Source of the DNA: UMGS1649 sp045534225
GTDB taxonomy: Bacteria; Bacillota; Clostridia; TANB77; CAG-465
Assembly (NCBI GenBank): GCA_045534225.1
Contig: JAZSJJ010000008.1
Coordinates: 1 to 64,000 of the forward strand
DNA length: 64,000 nt
Direction: 5' to 3'
The translations under genes and the position numbers were made by a program. Of this stretch, positions 51,309-57,319 are shown piece after piece (positions within the stretch are counted from its first letter, which is position 1; every line of letters begins with the position of its first letter). The notes beneath the pieces are model-generated. The model searched no databases and had not been told where the DNA came from. It saw only the letters and a program-made list of their open reading frames with translations.

Positions 51309-51336
51309 AAACAAACATGTTTAATTAAAACAATAT

Positions 51337-51370
51337 AAAAGCGGTATATCAAGTGATATGCCGCTTTTAG
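51337..51370 (+). terminator. Terminator of sdpRI
   Basis: Stem AAAAGCGGTATATCA (51337-51351) with TGATATGCCGCTTTT (51354-51368); one mismatched pair is a T-G wobble. Confidence 0.88.
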
Positions 51371-51399
51371 TTTACAAAATATAGAATTTATGGTATACT
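51371..51399 (+). promoter_or_regulatory. Promoter of the 51448 gene
   Basis: TTTACA (51371-51376), 17-base spacer, TATACT (51394-51399). Confidence 0.7.
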
Positions 51400-51447
51400 A
51401 ATATAGTCATTAAAATAAGCTTATGAATAAATATTTAGGAGGTAAAA

Positions 51448-52023
51448 ATGACAGAAATCAATGTATATGAACTTGAAGATGTTAACGTAGAAGTCATAAG
51501 AAAAAACAAGACTACACGGATTAACATCGTGGTTGATGGCAAAAAACAATGTTTAAGCTACGAAAGAACAAATGCACTTAGCTTTCTTAACTTTACTGTA
51601 ACCGAGAGGTACATCGTTGCGTGCTTGGATTATGAAAAAAGAGTAGGCAAGGAAAATAGAGTTGCAGGGCTGTATGACAGAAAGGAAAAGCGAATCGTAC
51701 AGGTTACAAAAGCAAATAGAGATGTAATCAAGTATAGTTTGCTTTGCAAGAAAGCGGTGTATTTATCCACTGTTTTGGAGTATCTGAACCACGGCAAGGC
51801 AGAAGCAGCTACTGAAGAAGAAGTAGAAGAGTTTACATCATTCCTTACTTCTAATAGAGAAATTCCAAGAAATGAGATAGAAGCGTGGATATATAAATCA
51901 TATCCTATGCTTGAATCTTTTGCTAACCGTGACGAACCGCTTAAGTTTGAAGTATATCTTGCAGCGCTTCAAGCAGTAGGTAAAGAAGATTTGTATTTCT
52001 ACGCAATGCCTATTACATTTTAA
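51448..52023 (+). CDS. Orphan protein, paralog of 54248-54826
   Basis: 191 residues, soluble, family not recognised. It aligns over nearly the full length with 54248-54826: a KTT..I..VVDG.K strand pair near 21-33, RYIV near 55, a second domain starting DRKEKRI/DIKNEKKI, NRDVIKYSLLCKKA near 90-103, LEYLN, an acidic helix EEEVEEF, YKSYPML and the end YFYAMP. Codon use is clearly more C/G-ending than the flanking genes (ATC, CGG, TGC, GGC). Its own promoter, AGGAGG and terminator make it self-contained. Function unknown. Confidence 0.8.
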   Translation: MTEINVYELEDVNVEVIRKNKTTRINIVVDGKKQCLSYERTNALSFLNFTVTERYIVACLDYEKRVGKENRVAGLYDRKEKRIVQVTKANRDVIKYSLLCKKAVYLSTVLEYLNHGKAEAATEEEVEEFTSFLTSNREIPRNEIEAWIYKSYPMLESFANRDEPLKFEVYLAALQAVGKEDLYFYAMPITF

Positions 52024-52059
52024 CCTTTATATTTGGCTAGGAAAATAGCGGTATAAAGG

Positions 52060-52093
52060 AAAACACCACCCGGAAATTTGGGTGGTGTTTTGC
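52060..52093. terminator. Bidirectional terminator between 51448 gene and the MYG1-like gene
   Basis: Perfect 12-pair stem AAAACACCACCC (52060-52071) with GGGTGGTGTTTT (52080-52091). Confidence 0.92.
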
Positions 52094-52103
52094 TATGCAT
52101 AGA

Positions 52104-53000
52104 TTATTGTTTTTTGCCATTTGCAGTTGCAATTTTGCAAAGTTCAATAACATCTGCACGGGAGTTTGCACGCACAAAGAAACATGCATTGTGACAAAAC
52201 GTAGCTGTGGGTACTCCAGAAATTGCAGGAAGATTTTCAGTTTGTCCTGCCCATTCTTTAGGGAACGAAATCCTTTGCTTGAATGGCTCATCTTTAGAGG
52301 GTGGTACGCATTGTGCTGCATATCCGCCAGAAGGATAAGGGAAAACAACGAAATCCACTTTACTAGGCGAGGTGTTGTTATGTTCAAAAACAACATTTTG
52401 CCATTTAATAAACTGCGAGGGGATTTCCATAATGTTTTCGGTTCCGCTTACTGCAAGAGCAATACGAAGAGCTGTGTTATCTTTTTCTTCGTGTACAATT
52501 TTAGCAATTGCTCTCCTTAAGATGACGCATGTATGTCTAAGAGCTTCTAAGAAACGAGCATCAGAAGAGTTTGGCTCATCCCAGTTAGGCAAGAAATACG
52601 CAATGTATTCAAAAGGCGAGTGAGACTTAATGCCGTTGTCGATTTTATCCAAATCTTCAATAAGCTCTCTATCTACACGCTCTTTGCATGTTGCAATGTG
52701 GTCTTTAGAACAGGCAAAGTTTTTGAGAATTTCTTCTCCAAATTCTTTCCATACAAGACCTGCGCTTGCATAAGGTGTGCCAGATGCGCGTATGCCATTT
52801 CCGCCAGGCATATGGTGATCAAACTTACCACCGCCAACATCTACTACAATGTCGCAAAGGTTAAGAAGCTTGGGATCCCGAGAACGTACGAGTGTAATTT
52901 TGCCGTGGTGCAAGATAGAAAGAAGTGCTACAGATACGAGTTCGTCATAATGAAAAATTCCATTGTGTGTTCCAACAGAAACTGTACTAGAGTTATACAT
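52104..53000 (-). CDS. MYG1-family (UPF0160) DHH-type hydrolase
   Basis: 298 residues. THNGIFHYDE (about 11-20) and VDVGGGKFDHH (about 53-63) supply the metal-binding residues typical of MYG1, a DHH-related family found in eukaryotes and scattered bacteria; the eukaryotic member has been reported to be a 3'-5' RNA exonuclease. Codon use is much richer in C/G endings than adjacent tsaC, so lateral transfer is likely. The start (complement 52998-53000) follows AGGAGG. Divergent from tsaC; shares a terminator with the 51448 gene. Substrate in this organism unknown. Confidence 0.9.
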   Translation of the reverse strand: MYNSSTVSVGTHNGIFHYDELVSVALLSILHHGKITLVRSRDPKLLNLCDIVVDVGGGKFDHHMPGGNGIRASGTPYASAGLVWKEFGEEILKNFACSKDHIATCKERVDRELIEDLDKIDNGIKSHSPFEYIAYFLPNWDEPNSSDARFLEALRHTCVILRRAIAKIVHEEKDNTALRIALAVSGTENIMEIPSQFIKWQNVVFEHNNTSPSKVDFVVFPYPSGGYAAQCVPPSKDEPFKQRISFPKEWAGQTENLPAISGVPTATFCHNACFFVRANSRADVIELCKIATANGKKQ

Positions 53001-53030
53001 TTGTTTAACCTCCTATAAATATTTTGCTAC

Positions 53031-53059
53031 ATTATATCAAAAATGTTTACATAATTCAA
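53031..53059 (-). promoter_or_regulatory. Promoter of the MYG1-like gene
   Basis: Minus strand: TTGAAT (53054-53059), 17-base spacer, perfect TATAAT (53031-53036). Divergent from the tsaC promoter, with the -35 boxes 9 bases apart. Confidence 0.75.
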
Positions 53060-53068
53060 CCTTGAATC

Positions 53069-53097
53069 TTGAAAAGTTATGTTAAACAAGGTATAAT
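53069..53097 (+). promoter_or_regulatory. tsaC promoter
   Basis: TTGAAA (53069-53074), 17-base spacer, perfect TATAAT (53092-53097). Confidence 0.78.
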
Positions 53098-53117
53098 TGA
53101 ACATTAGGAGAAAGAAA

Positions 53118-54134
53118 ATGGTAAATATAGACGAACAAGAAATAATAAATGCAGCTAAGGTAATAAAAGATGGTGGCTTGGTACTATTTCCAACAGAAAC
53201 TGTGTATGGAATAGGAGCAAATGGTCTAAATGAAACAGCTGTAAAGAATATATTTAAGGCAAAAGGTAGGGCATCAGATAATCCATTAATATTACACATA
53301 TCTCATGCAGATATGCTAAAAGACATTGCAAAAGATATATCTGAGCTAGAATATAAACTTATGGATGCGTTCTGGCCAGGTCCATTTACAATAGTACTAA
53401 ACAAAACAGACATTGTACCAACTGTAGTGACTGGTGGGTTAGATACTGTCGCAGTAAGAATGCCAAGAAACAAAATAGCAAATAGGCTTATACATTATGC
53501 TGGTGTGCCAATAGCAGCACCAAGTGCCAATATATCTGGTAAACCAAGCGGTACTTGTGTTGAAGATGTGTATGATGAATTAAAAAATAGTATGGATTAT
53601 ATAATTGATGGTGGAAAGTGTGAAGTTGGCATAGAATCTACTGTTGTAAAAGTAGAAAATGGTAGCGTAAGAATACTAAGACCAGGAAGAATTACTAAAG
53701 AGGATATAGAAAGTATAGTTTCTTCAGTAATTTTAGATGAACATATTTTAGGAGAAGTAAAAGAAAATGAAAAAGTATTATCTCCAGGTATGAAGTACAG
53801 ACACTATGCACCAAAAACAAAATGTATAATGATATACAGTGAAAATAACGAAAGTATGGTAAATAGGATAAATGAAATAGCAAATGAGTATTCTAAAGCT
53901 ACAGTAATTTGTTCAAGGGGAAATAAAGATAAATATGTTGGTAAAGAAGTATTAGATTATGGTTCAAAGGAAAATTTAGAAGAAATATCTTCTAATATAT
54001 TCTCAATGTTAAGAAATGCAGATAAAAATGAGTCGGATATAATACTAATGGAAGGAATAGAATCAAAAGGAATTGGACTCGCGATTATGAATAGATTAAT
54101 AAGAGCTTGCTCACATGAATTCTACATTGTATAA
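53118..54134 (+). CDS. tsaC: L-threonylcarbamoyladenylate synthase (Sua5 type)
   Basis: 338 residues. The YrdC domain (1 to about 205) has FPTETVYGIGAN (about 24-35), KGRASDNPLILH and APSANISGKPSGT; the C-terminal Sua5 domain follows a linker containing SPGMKYRHYAPK (near 222-233). It makes the threonylcarbamoyl-AMP used for t6A37 in tRNAs that read ANN codons. The start at 53118 follows TAGGAG. Flanked by orphan genes on both sides, but its codon use is that of the core genome. Confidence 0.95.
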   Translation: MVNIDEQEIINAAKVIKDGGLVLFPTETVYGIGANGLNETAVKNIFKAKGRASDNPLILHISHADMLKDIAKDISELEYKLMDAFWPGPFTIVLNKTDIVPTVVTGGLDTVAVRMPRNKIANRLIHYAGVPIAAPSANISGKPSGTCVEDVYDELKNSMDYIIDGGKCEVGIESTVVKVENGSVRILRPGRITKEDIESIVSSVILDEHILGEVKENEKVLSPGMKYRHYAPKTKCIMIYSENNESMVNRINEIANEYSKATVICSRGNKDKYVGKEVLDYGSKENLEEISSNIFSMLRNADKNESDIILMEGIESKGIGLAIMNRLIRACSHEFYIV

Positions 54135-54146
54135 CTTTACATAAAA

Positions 54147-54193
54147 TTGACAATTAAGTTCCAAGGTGATATAATAATATCGCTTTGGAACTT
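54147..54193 (+). promoter_or_regulatory. Promoter of the 54248 gene with inverted repeat
   Basis: TTGACA (54147-54152), 17-base spacer, perfect TATAAT (54170-54175). Arms AAGTTCCAA (54156-54164) and TTGGAACTT (54185-54193) bracket the -10 box and start site. This may be an operator; a hairpin with this much unpaired loop would be weaker. Confidence 0.7.
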
Positions 54194-54247
54194 TGTTATA
54201 TACTTAATAGTATCTGAGCAAAAAATATTAAAGAAAGGTAGAACCAT

Positions 54248-54826
54248 ATGAAAGATGTAAGACGGATCAATTCAAGAGTTGAAGTAGAACGCAATGTAAG
54301 AATGAAGACCACTGCCATATCTGTAATTGTGGACGGAAATAAAACAGTCCTTGCAGATATGAAAACCAGCGATTACTTCTGGCTTAAGTACGAACATAAC
54401 GATAGATACATCGTTGTATATTCCAGAGGTTGTATGGTAAATCAGATTCCCCTTAAGGTAGAAGCTGCCTATGATATCAAAAACGAGAAGAAGATTGAGA
54501 TTAAAAGGAGAAATCAAGTCGTTCTTGAATATATGCTTATCGGCAAAAAGCATTTCGAGATTGGCACAATCCTTGAGTTTATCAACGACAATGTGTTGAA
54601 CATTGCCTCGGCTGAGGAAACTGAAGATTTCAAAAGATATCTTACGGCGGAGAATCCCAATATTACCCGTGAACAGGTAAAGGAGTATATCATAAGTTGC
54701 TATCCTGTCCTTGCAGCATATTGTGATTACGATTACATTATTACTGTAATGGAATACAGAGCGCTTTTAGATAAGCTCGGTAACAACCTTTGTTTCCACA
54801 TTATGCCGGAAGCTTTGGATAAGTAA
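54248..54826 (+). CDS. Orphan protein, paralog of 51448-52023
   Basis: 192 residues, soluble, family not recognised. It matches the gene 51448-52023 along its length (KTTAISVIVDGNK near 20-32, RYIV, AAYDIKNEKKIEI, NQVVLEYMLIGKKH, ILEFIN, an acidic helix, SCYPVL and a CFHIMP end). Codon use has more C/G endings (CGG, ATC, CTC, GCC). The promoter is enclosed by an inverted repeat, the ribosome site is AAAGG, and a strong terminator follows. Two full-length paralogs 2.2 kb apart with separate control suggest a gene family in the genome. Function unknown. Confidence 0.8.
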   Translation: MKDVRRINSRVEVERNVRMKTTAISVIVDGNKTVLADMKTSDYFWLKYEHNDRYIVVYSRGCMVNQIPLKVEAAYDIKNEKKIEIKRRNQVVLEYMLIGKKHFEIGTILEFINDNVLNIASAEETEDFKRYLTAENPNITREQVKEYIISCYPVLAAYCDYDYIITVMEYRALLDKLGNNLCFHIMPEALDK

Positions 54827-54831
54827 CAAAC

Positions 54832-54862
54832 AAGGCTACAAACAATTTGTTTGTAGCCTTCA
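54832..54862 (+). terminator. Terminator of the 54248 gene
   Basis: Perfect 12-pair stem AAGGCTACAAAC (54832-54843) with GTTTGTAGCCTT (54849-54860). The T run after it is short. Confidence 0.8.
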
Positions 54863-54931
54863 TATTAACAACTATTGAAAAAACAAAAAACTAAATATAT
54901 AATTTAATTAAATTTATTTTAGGAGGCAAAT

Positions 54932-55183
54932 ATGGAAAGAGAAGTAAAGCCATATACACTATGGCAACATTTCAAAGGAGCAAGAGCTATGGTAATTGCA
55001 CTTGCTAAACACAGTGAAACAGGAGAAGAACTTGTTGTTTATCGTTGTATGGATAACAATGGTAAGACAAACCACAAGGACGGAATTTATGCAAGACCAC
55101 TTAGCATGTTCTTATCTGAAGTGGATCATGAAAAGTATCCTGAGGTTGAGCAAAAGTATCGCTTTGAGGAAATCAAAGACTAA
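54932..55183 (+). CDS. DUF1653 protein
   Basis: 83 residues with the DUF1653 pattern: LWQHFKGARAMVIALAKHSETGEELVVYR in outline (HFKG near 14, HSETGEELVVYR near 28-39), ARPLSMF (near 56) and RF near the end. The family is widespread in Firmicutes; its role is not known. The promoter is TTGAAA with a 17-base spacer and TATAAT in the AT-rich stretch from about 54879 to 54907. First of three tightly spaced small genes that end at 55662. Confidence 0.85.
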   Translation: MEREVKPYTLWQHFKGARAMVIALAKHSETGEELVVYRCMDNNGKTNHKDGIYARPLSMFLSEVDHEKYPEVEQKYRFEEIKD

Positions 55184-55204
55184 AAAACATAAGGAGAAAA
55201 CTTA

Positions 55205-55516
55205 ATGAAACTTAAATCATTCAAATTTCCAACATTCGAGGAATGGATGAAAAAAGAGTGTAAAACTCGGGTAGAGCTTGGAGCATATTGTGTTGAAGTT
55301 CGTGCTTTTTCGTGGAGCAATAACGGAACAACCTATGTGTTTGCAGCATCTCTTGTAGACAGAAACCCGCTTAACATTTATTCACCGCAGCTTTTCTACA
55401 GACGCTTTGAATATGTAGGAGATGAAACTCCACTTAAGGAATGGTATGAAAAATCCGTTCTGGAGTTTAACCAGTTCTTCGAAGAACTAGTTAAGAAAAC
55501 ATATCTTGAGGAGTAA
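55205..55516 (+). CDS. Small orphan protein
   Basis: 103 residues, soluble, rich in aromatic residues (SFKFPTFEEWMKK near 4-16; SWSNNGTTYVFAAS near 37-50; YRRFEYVG). Not recognised. It follows the DUF1653 gene by 21 bases with AAGGAGA, so both are in one transcript. Codon use is more C/G-ending than core genes (CGC, ATC, CTG). It is followed within two bases by a third small gene. Confidence 0.72.
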   Translation: MKLKSFKFPTFEEWMKKECKTRVELGAYCVEVRAFSWSNNGTTYVFAASLVDRNPLNIYSPQLFYRRFEYVGDETPLKEWYEKSVLEFNQFFEELVKKTYLEE

Positions 55517-55518
55517 AT

Positions 55519-55662
55519 ATGAAGAATGTGAGTAAGGAAAAACGGATAATAACTACGCACGAACTTGGCAAGTATATCCTTGAAAAAGGAAAATGCCCTA
55601 CGCCTATTTATCACGGAAAGGGTTACAAAGAAACAAGGCGTGCTAAACCTGTAAAGTTTTGA
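55519..55662 (+). CDS. Very small basic orphan protein
   Basis: 47 residues, start ATG at 55519, stop TGA at 55660-55662. The ribosome site GAGGAG overlaps the stop region of the previous gene, and the hairpin terminator at 55676 follows directly, so the unit looks real in spite of its size. The sequence is basic (MKNVSKEKRIITTHELGKY then KGYKETRRAKPVKF at the end). No family recognised. Confidence 0.6.
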   Translation: MKNVSKEKRIITTHELGKYILEKGKCPTPIYHGKGYKETRRAKPVKF

Positions 55663-55675
55663 TTAACCAAACAAG

Positions 55676-55705
55676 GAGACAAGATTATAATATCTTGTCT
55701 CTTTT
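55676..55705 (+). terminator. Terminator of the 54932-55662 operon
   Basis: Perfect 10-pair stem GAGACAAGAT (55676-55685) with ATCTTGTCTC (55692-55701), then TTTT. Confidence 0.9.
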
Positions 55706-55735
55706 GCTATATTGTTAAGATTAAAATAACATACA

Positions 55736-56383
55736 CTAAAATTTATTAGTAAGTTTACGCCAAGTACTACATCCAACAATTCCATCAGATACTAAGTTGT
55801 TAGCTCGTTGGAAAGCTTTAACAGCGTTTAATGTTTTATTACCAAAGATACCATCTATGCCACCAGTAGAGTAACCTAAATATCCTAAGGCGTCTTGTAA
55901 TACCATTACATAAACACCGCGACTTCTAAACTTAATTAATGGGTAACCACCAGTAGAACAAGCAGGTGTTCCATAACGTTTATCGAAATGCACCCAAGTA
56001 GGTGTTAATGCTTTTGGCTCTACATATGTAAATAATCTACTATCTATTGCAAGCTCACGTAGTCTATTTCTTGAAGCATTAGAGAATGTTTGAGCAGTAT
56101 CCATTGCAAGACCGGCATAATGTTGAGACATTCCGCTGTGGCCACCTTGCCAGATTCTCTTAAATGCATATCCTACATATATTGGTTTGCCCCACTGACG
56201 TCTTAATGAATTCCAAGCTTGCATAAAAGCTTTAGTAGTCCATAGTATATCTGACTTAGAACTTCCCTGAAATTCATCTACAGTTAAAGTGTTGCCAGTA
56301 ACATATGGCATAGCTTCGTTTAAGTTTCTAGTATATTTTTCTATTTTATTTGTATCTTGGTTGTACACAAGTATTGTAGCCAT
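55736..56383 (-). CDS. M15-type peptidase with peptidoglycan-binding domain
   Basis: 215 residues. An M15/VanY-like domain: SQHYAGLAMD (near 85-94; the HxxGxAxD zinc motif) and WVHFD (near 130-134), followed by a C-terminal peptidoglycan-binding domain (about 150-213; GIDGIFGNKTLNAVKAFQ). It cuts peptides of peptidoglycan. No signal peptide, which is typical for spore-cortex or mother-cell-lysis enzymes and for phage endolysins. The start is at complement 56381-56383 behind AGGAGG; a longer frame to 56434 starts upstream of this site. Confidence 0.88.
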   Translation of the reverse strand: MATILVYNQDTNKIEKYTRNLNEAMPYVTGNTLTVDEFQGSSKSDILWTTKAFMQAWNSLRRQWGKPIYVGYAFKRIWQGGHSGMSQHYAGLAMDTAQTFSNASRNRLRELAIDSRLFTYVEPKALTPTWVHFDKRYGTPACSTGGYPLIKFRSRGVYVMVLQDALGYLGYSTGGIDGIFGNKTLNAVKAFQRANNLVSDGIVGCSTWRKLTNKF

Positions 56384-56424
56384 AAAATCCTCCTGTATAT
56401 GATAGTTTATGATTAAAGAATGAG

Positions 56425-56445
56425 TTGGTGACAAATTGTCACCAA
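56425..56445. repeat. Perfect palindrome between divergent genes
   Basis: Arms TTGGTGACAA and TTGTCACCAA around a central A. It lies between the M15 peptidase gene (minus) and the 56524 gene (plus), 21 bases before the latter's -35, so it is a good operator candidate. Confidence 0.6.
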
Positions 56446-56465
56446 TTGAACAGGTTTACATAAAC

Positions 56466-56494
56466 TTGAAAATGATAGACGAGTGTGATATAAT
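56466..56494 (+). promoter_or_regulatory. Promoter of the 56524 gene
   Basis: TTGAAA (56466-56471), 17-base spacer, perfect TATAAT (56489-56494). Confidence 0.75.
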
Positions 56495-56523
56495 ATGGCG
56501 CGTATTAAAAAGGAGGTATTGTT

Positions 56524-56781
56524 ATGACTATAACAAACAAAAGTGGTATGGAATTAACCGTGTTCGGCAAGAAAATTCGTCAAGGCCAAACGAGAGACTT
56601 TTCTGCAAAATACGATAGCGGCATAATGGTATTTTCCGATGCTGGATGTTGCAAAGTATATGTGGAGGAGGGAATTGTAAAATTTAAATCCGAGGGAAAT
56701 ATTGAAGCAAAATATGGCATGAAAAGAGATAAACGCGGTCACAAAAGCGTAAATATTTACGCTAAAGGAAAAAAGGTATAA
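56524..56781 (+). CDS. Small orphan protein
   Basis: 85 residues, basic, beta-rich appearance (MTITNKSGMELTVFGKK... KVYVEEGIVKFKSEGN), ending in a Lys-rich tail. No family recognised. A strong AGGAGG precedes the ATG. Codon use is more mixed than the core genes (CGC, GGC, ATT). Single gene with promoter, upstream palindrome and strong terminator: the same arrangement as the other stand-alone genes. Confidence 0.72.
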   Translation: MTITNKSGMELTVFGKKIRQGQTRDFSAKYDSGIMVFSDAGCCKVYVEEGIVKFKSEGNIEAKYGMKRDKRGHKSVNIYAKGKKV

Positions 56782-56788
56782 TAAAAGG

Positions 56789-56820
56789 AAAGAGTCACAC
56801 TAAGAAGTGTGACTCTTTTA
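56789..56820. terminator. Bidirectional terminator, 56524 gene and minus-strand RNA
   Basis: Perfect 13-pair stem AAAGAGTCACACT (56789-56801) with AGTGTGACTCTTT (56806-56818). T-rich on both strands, so it can end the plus-strand gene and the RNA coming from 56980. Confidence 0.92.
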
Positions 56821-56831
56821 ATTTGCAAATT

Positions 56832-56980
56832 AGGCAACAGCAATTGATAAAACCCTTATGTAAAGGTGGGTATCTGTCCCAACGTTTAGGATTCTCTAAT
56901 ATATAAGAGCATTCAACACCGGTTGGTGAATTCCTGATTCCCTATCAAATTCTTGTAGATTTTCAAATGTTCTGTTACCT
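56832..56980 (-). ncRNA. Candidate structured RNA (6S-like?)
   Basis: No protein frame is convincing here. On the minus strand a promoter TTTACA-17-TAGAAT (57011-57016, 56988-56993) predicts a start near 56980, exactly where AGGTAACAG begins (56972-56980). Those nine bases pair with CTGTTGCCT (56832-56840), so the two ends close the molecule; one pair is G-T. Inside are smaller hairpins (CACC/GGTG, CTCT/AGAG, CCTT/AAGG). A terminator follows at 56789-56818. Length and closing stem fit 6S RNA, but the identity is not established. Confidence 0.5.
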
Positions 56981-56987
56981 TAACTTC

Positions 56988-57016
56988 ATTCTATCATGAT
57001 AAAAAATATTTGTAAA
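56988..57016 (-). promoter_or_regulatory. Promoter of the candidate structured RNA
   Basis: Minus strand: TTTACA (57011-57016), 17-base spacer, TAGAAT (56988-56993). Confidence 0.65.
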
Positions 57017-57087
57017 TAGGTTAATATAATAAATTTAGTGGTAATATTTTCTAGCTAAAACTTTATATAAAAAATCGAAAAATTTAG

Positions 57088-57116
57088 TTGACATTCTTTT
57101 TGTGGTGTGTTAATAT
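57088..57116 (+). promoter_or_regulatory. tRNA-Leu promoter
   Basis: Perfect TTGACA (57088-57093), 17-base spacer, TAATAT (57111-57116). Confidence 0.8.
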
Positions 57117-57128
57117 ATATACATGCCC

Positions 57129-57213
57129 GCGAGTATGGCGGAATTGGCAGACGCGCCAGACTTAGAATCTGGTACCAACAGGTGTGTAGGTTCAAGTCCT
57201 ATTACTCGCACCA
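57129..57213 (+). tRNA. tRNA-Leu (anticodon UAG)
   Basis: 85 bases including encoded CCA. Acceptor GCGAGTA (57129-57135) pairs with TACTCGC (57203-57209). The anticodon stem CCAGA/TCTGG encloses CTTAGAA, giving anticodon TAG (reads CUN). A long variable arm (about 57172-57184) is typical of leucine tRNAs, and the T loop TTCAAGT is present. Own promoter and terminator. Confidence 0.96.
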
Positions 57214-57244
57214 AAGAGAACTACATAAGTAGTTCTTTTTTTTT
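57213..57244 (+). terminator. Terminator of tRNA-Leu
   Basis: Stem AGAACTAC (57217-57224) with GTAGTTCT (57229-57236), then a long T run. Confidence 0.92.
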
Positions 57245-57319
57245 ATGCCTTTTTGTTGACAAATAAATAGAAAATAATATATATTTTATTTGTAAAAAAT
57301 GTTAACAAAGGAGGAAAAA

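Noticed and set aside
52095..53018. Plus-strand frames opposite the MYG1-like gene
   Set aside because: Cys/Phe-rich shadow translations without ribosome sites; the minus-strand protein has complete family motifs.
51448..56781. Prophage or insertion element
   Set aside because: No integrase, transposase, structural phage gene, att-like duplication or terminal repeats were seen, although the orphan genes look acquired.
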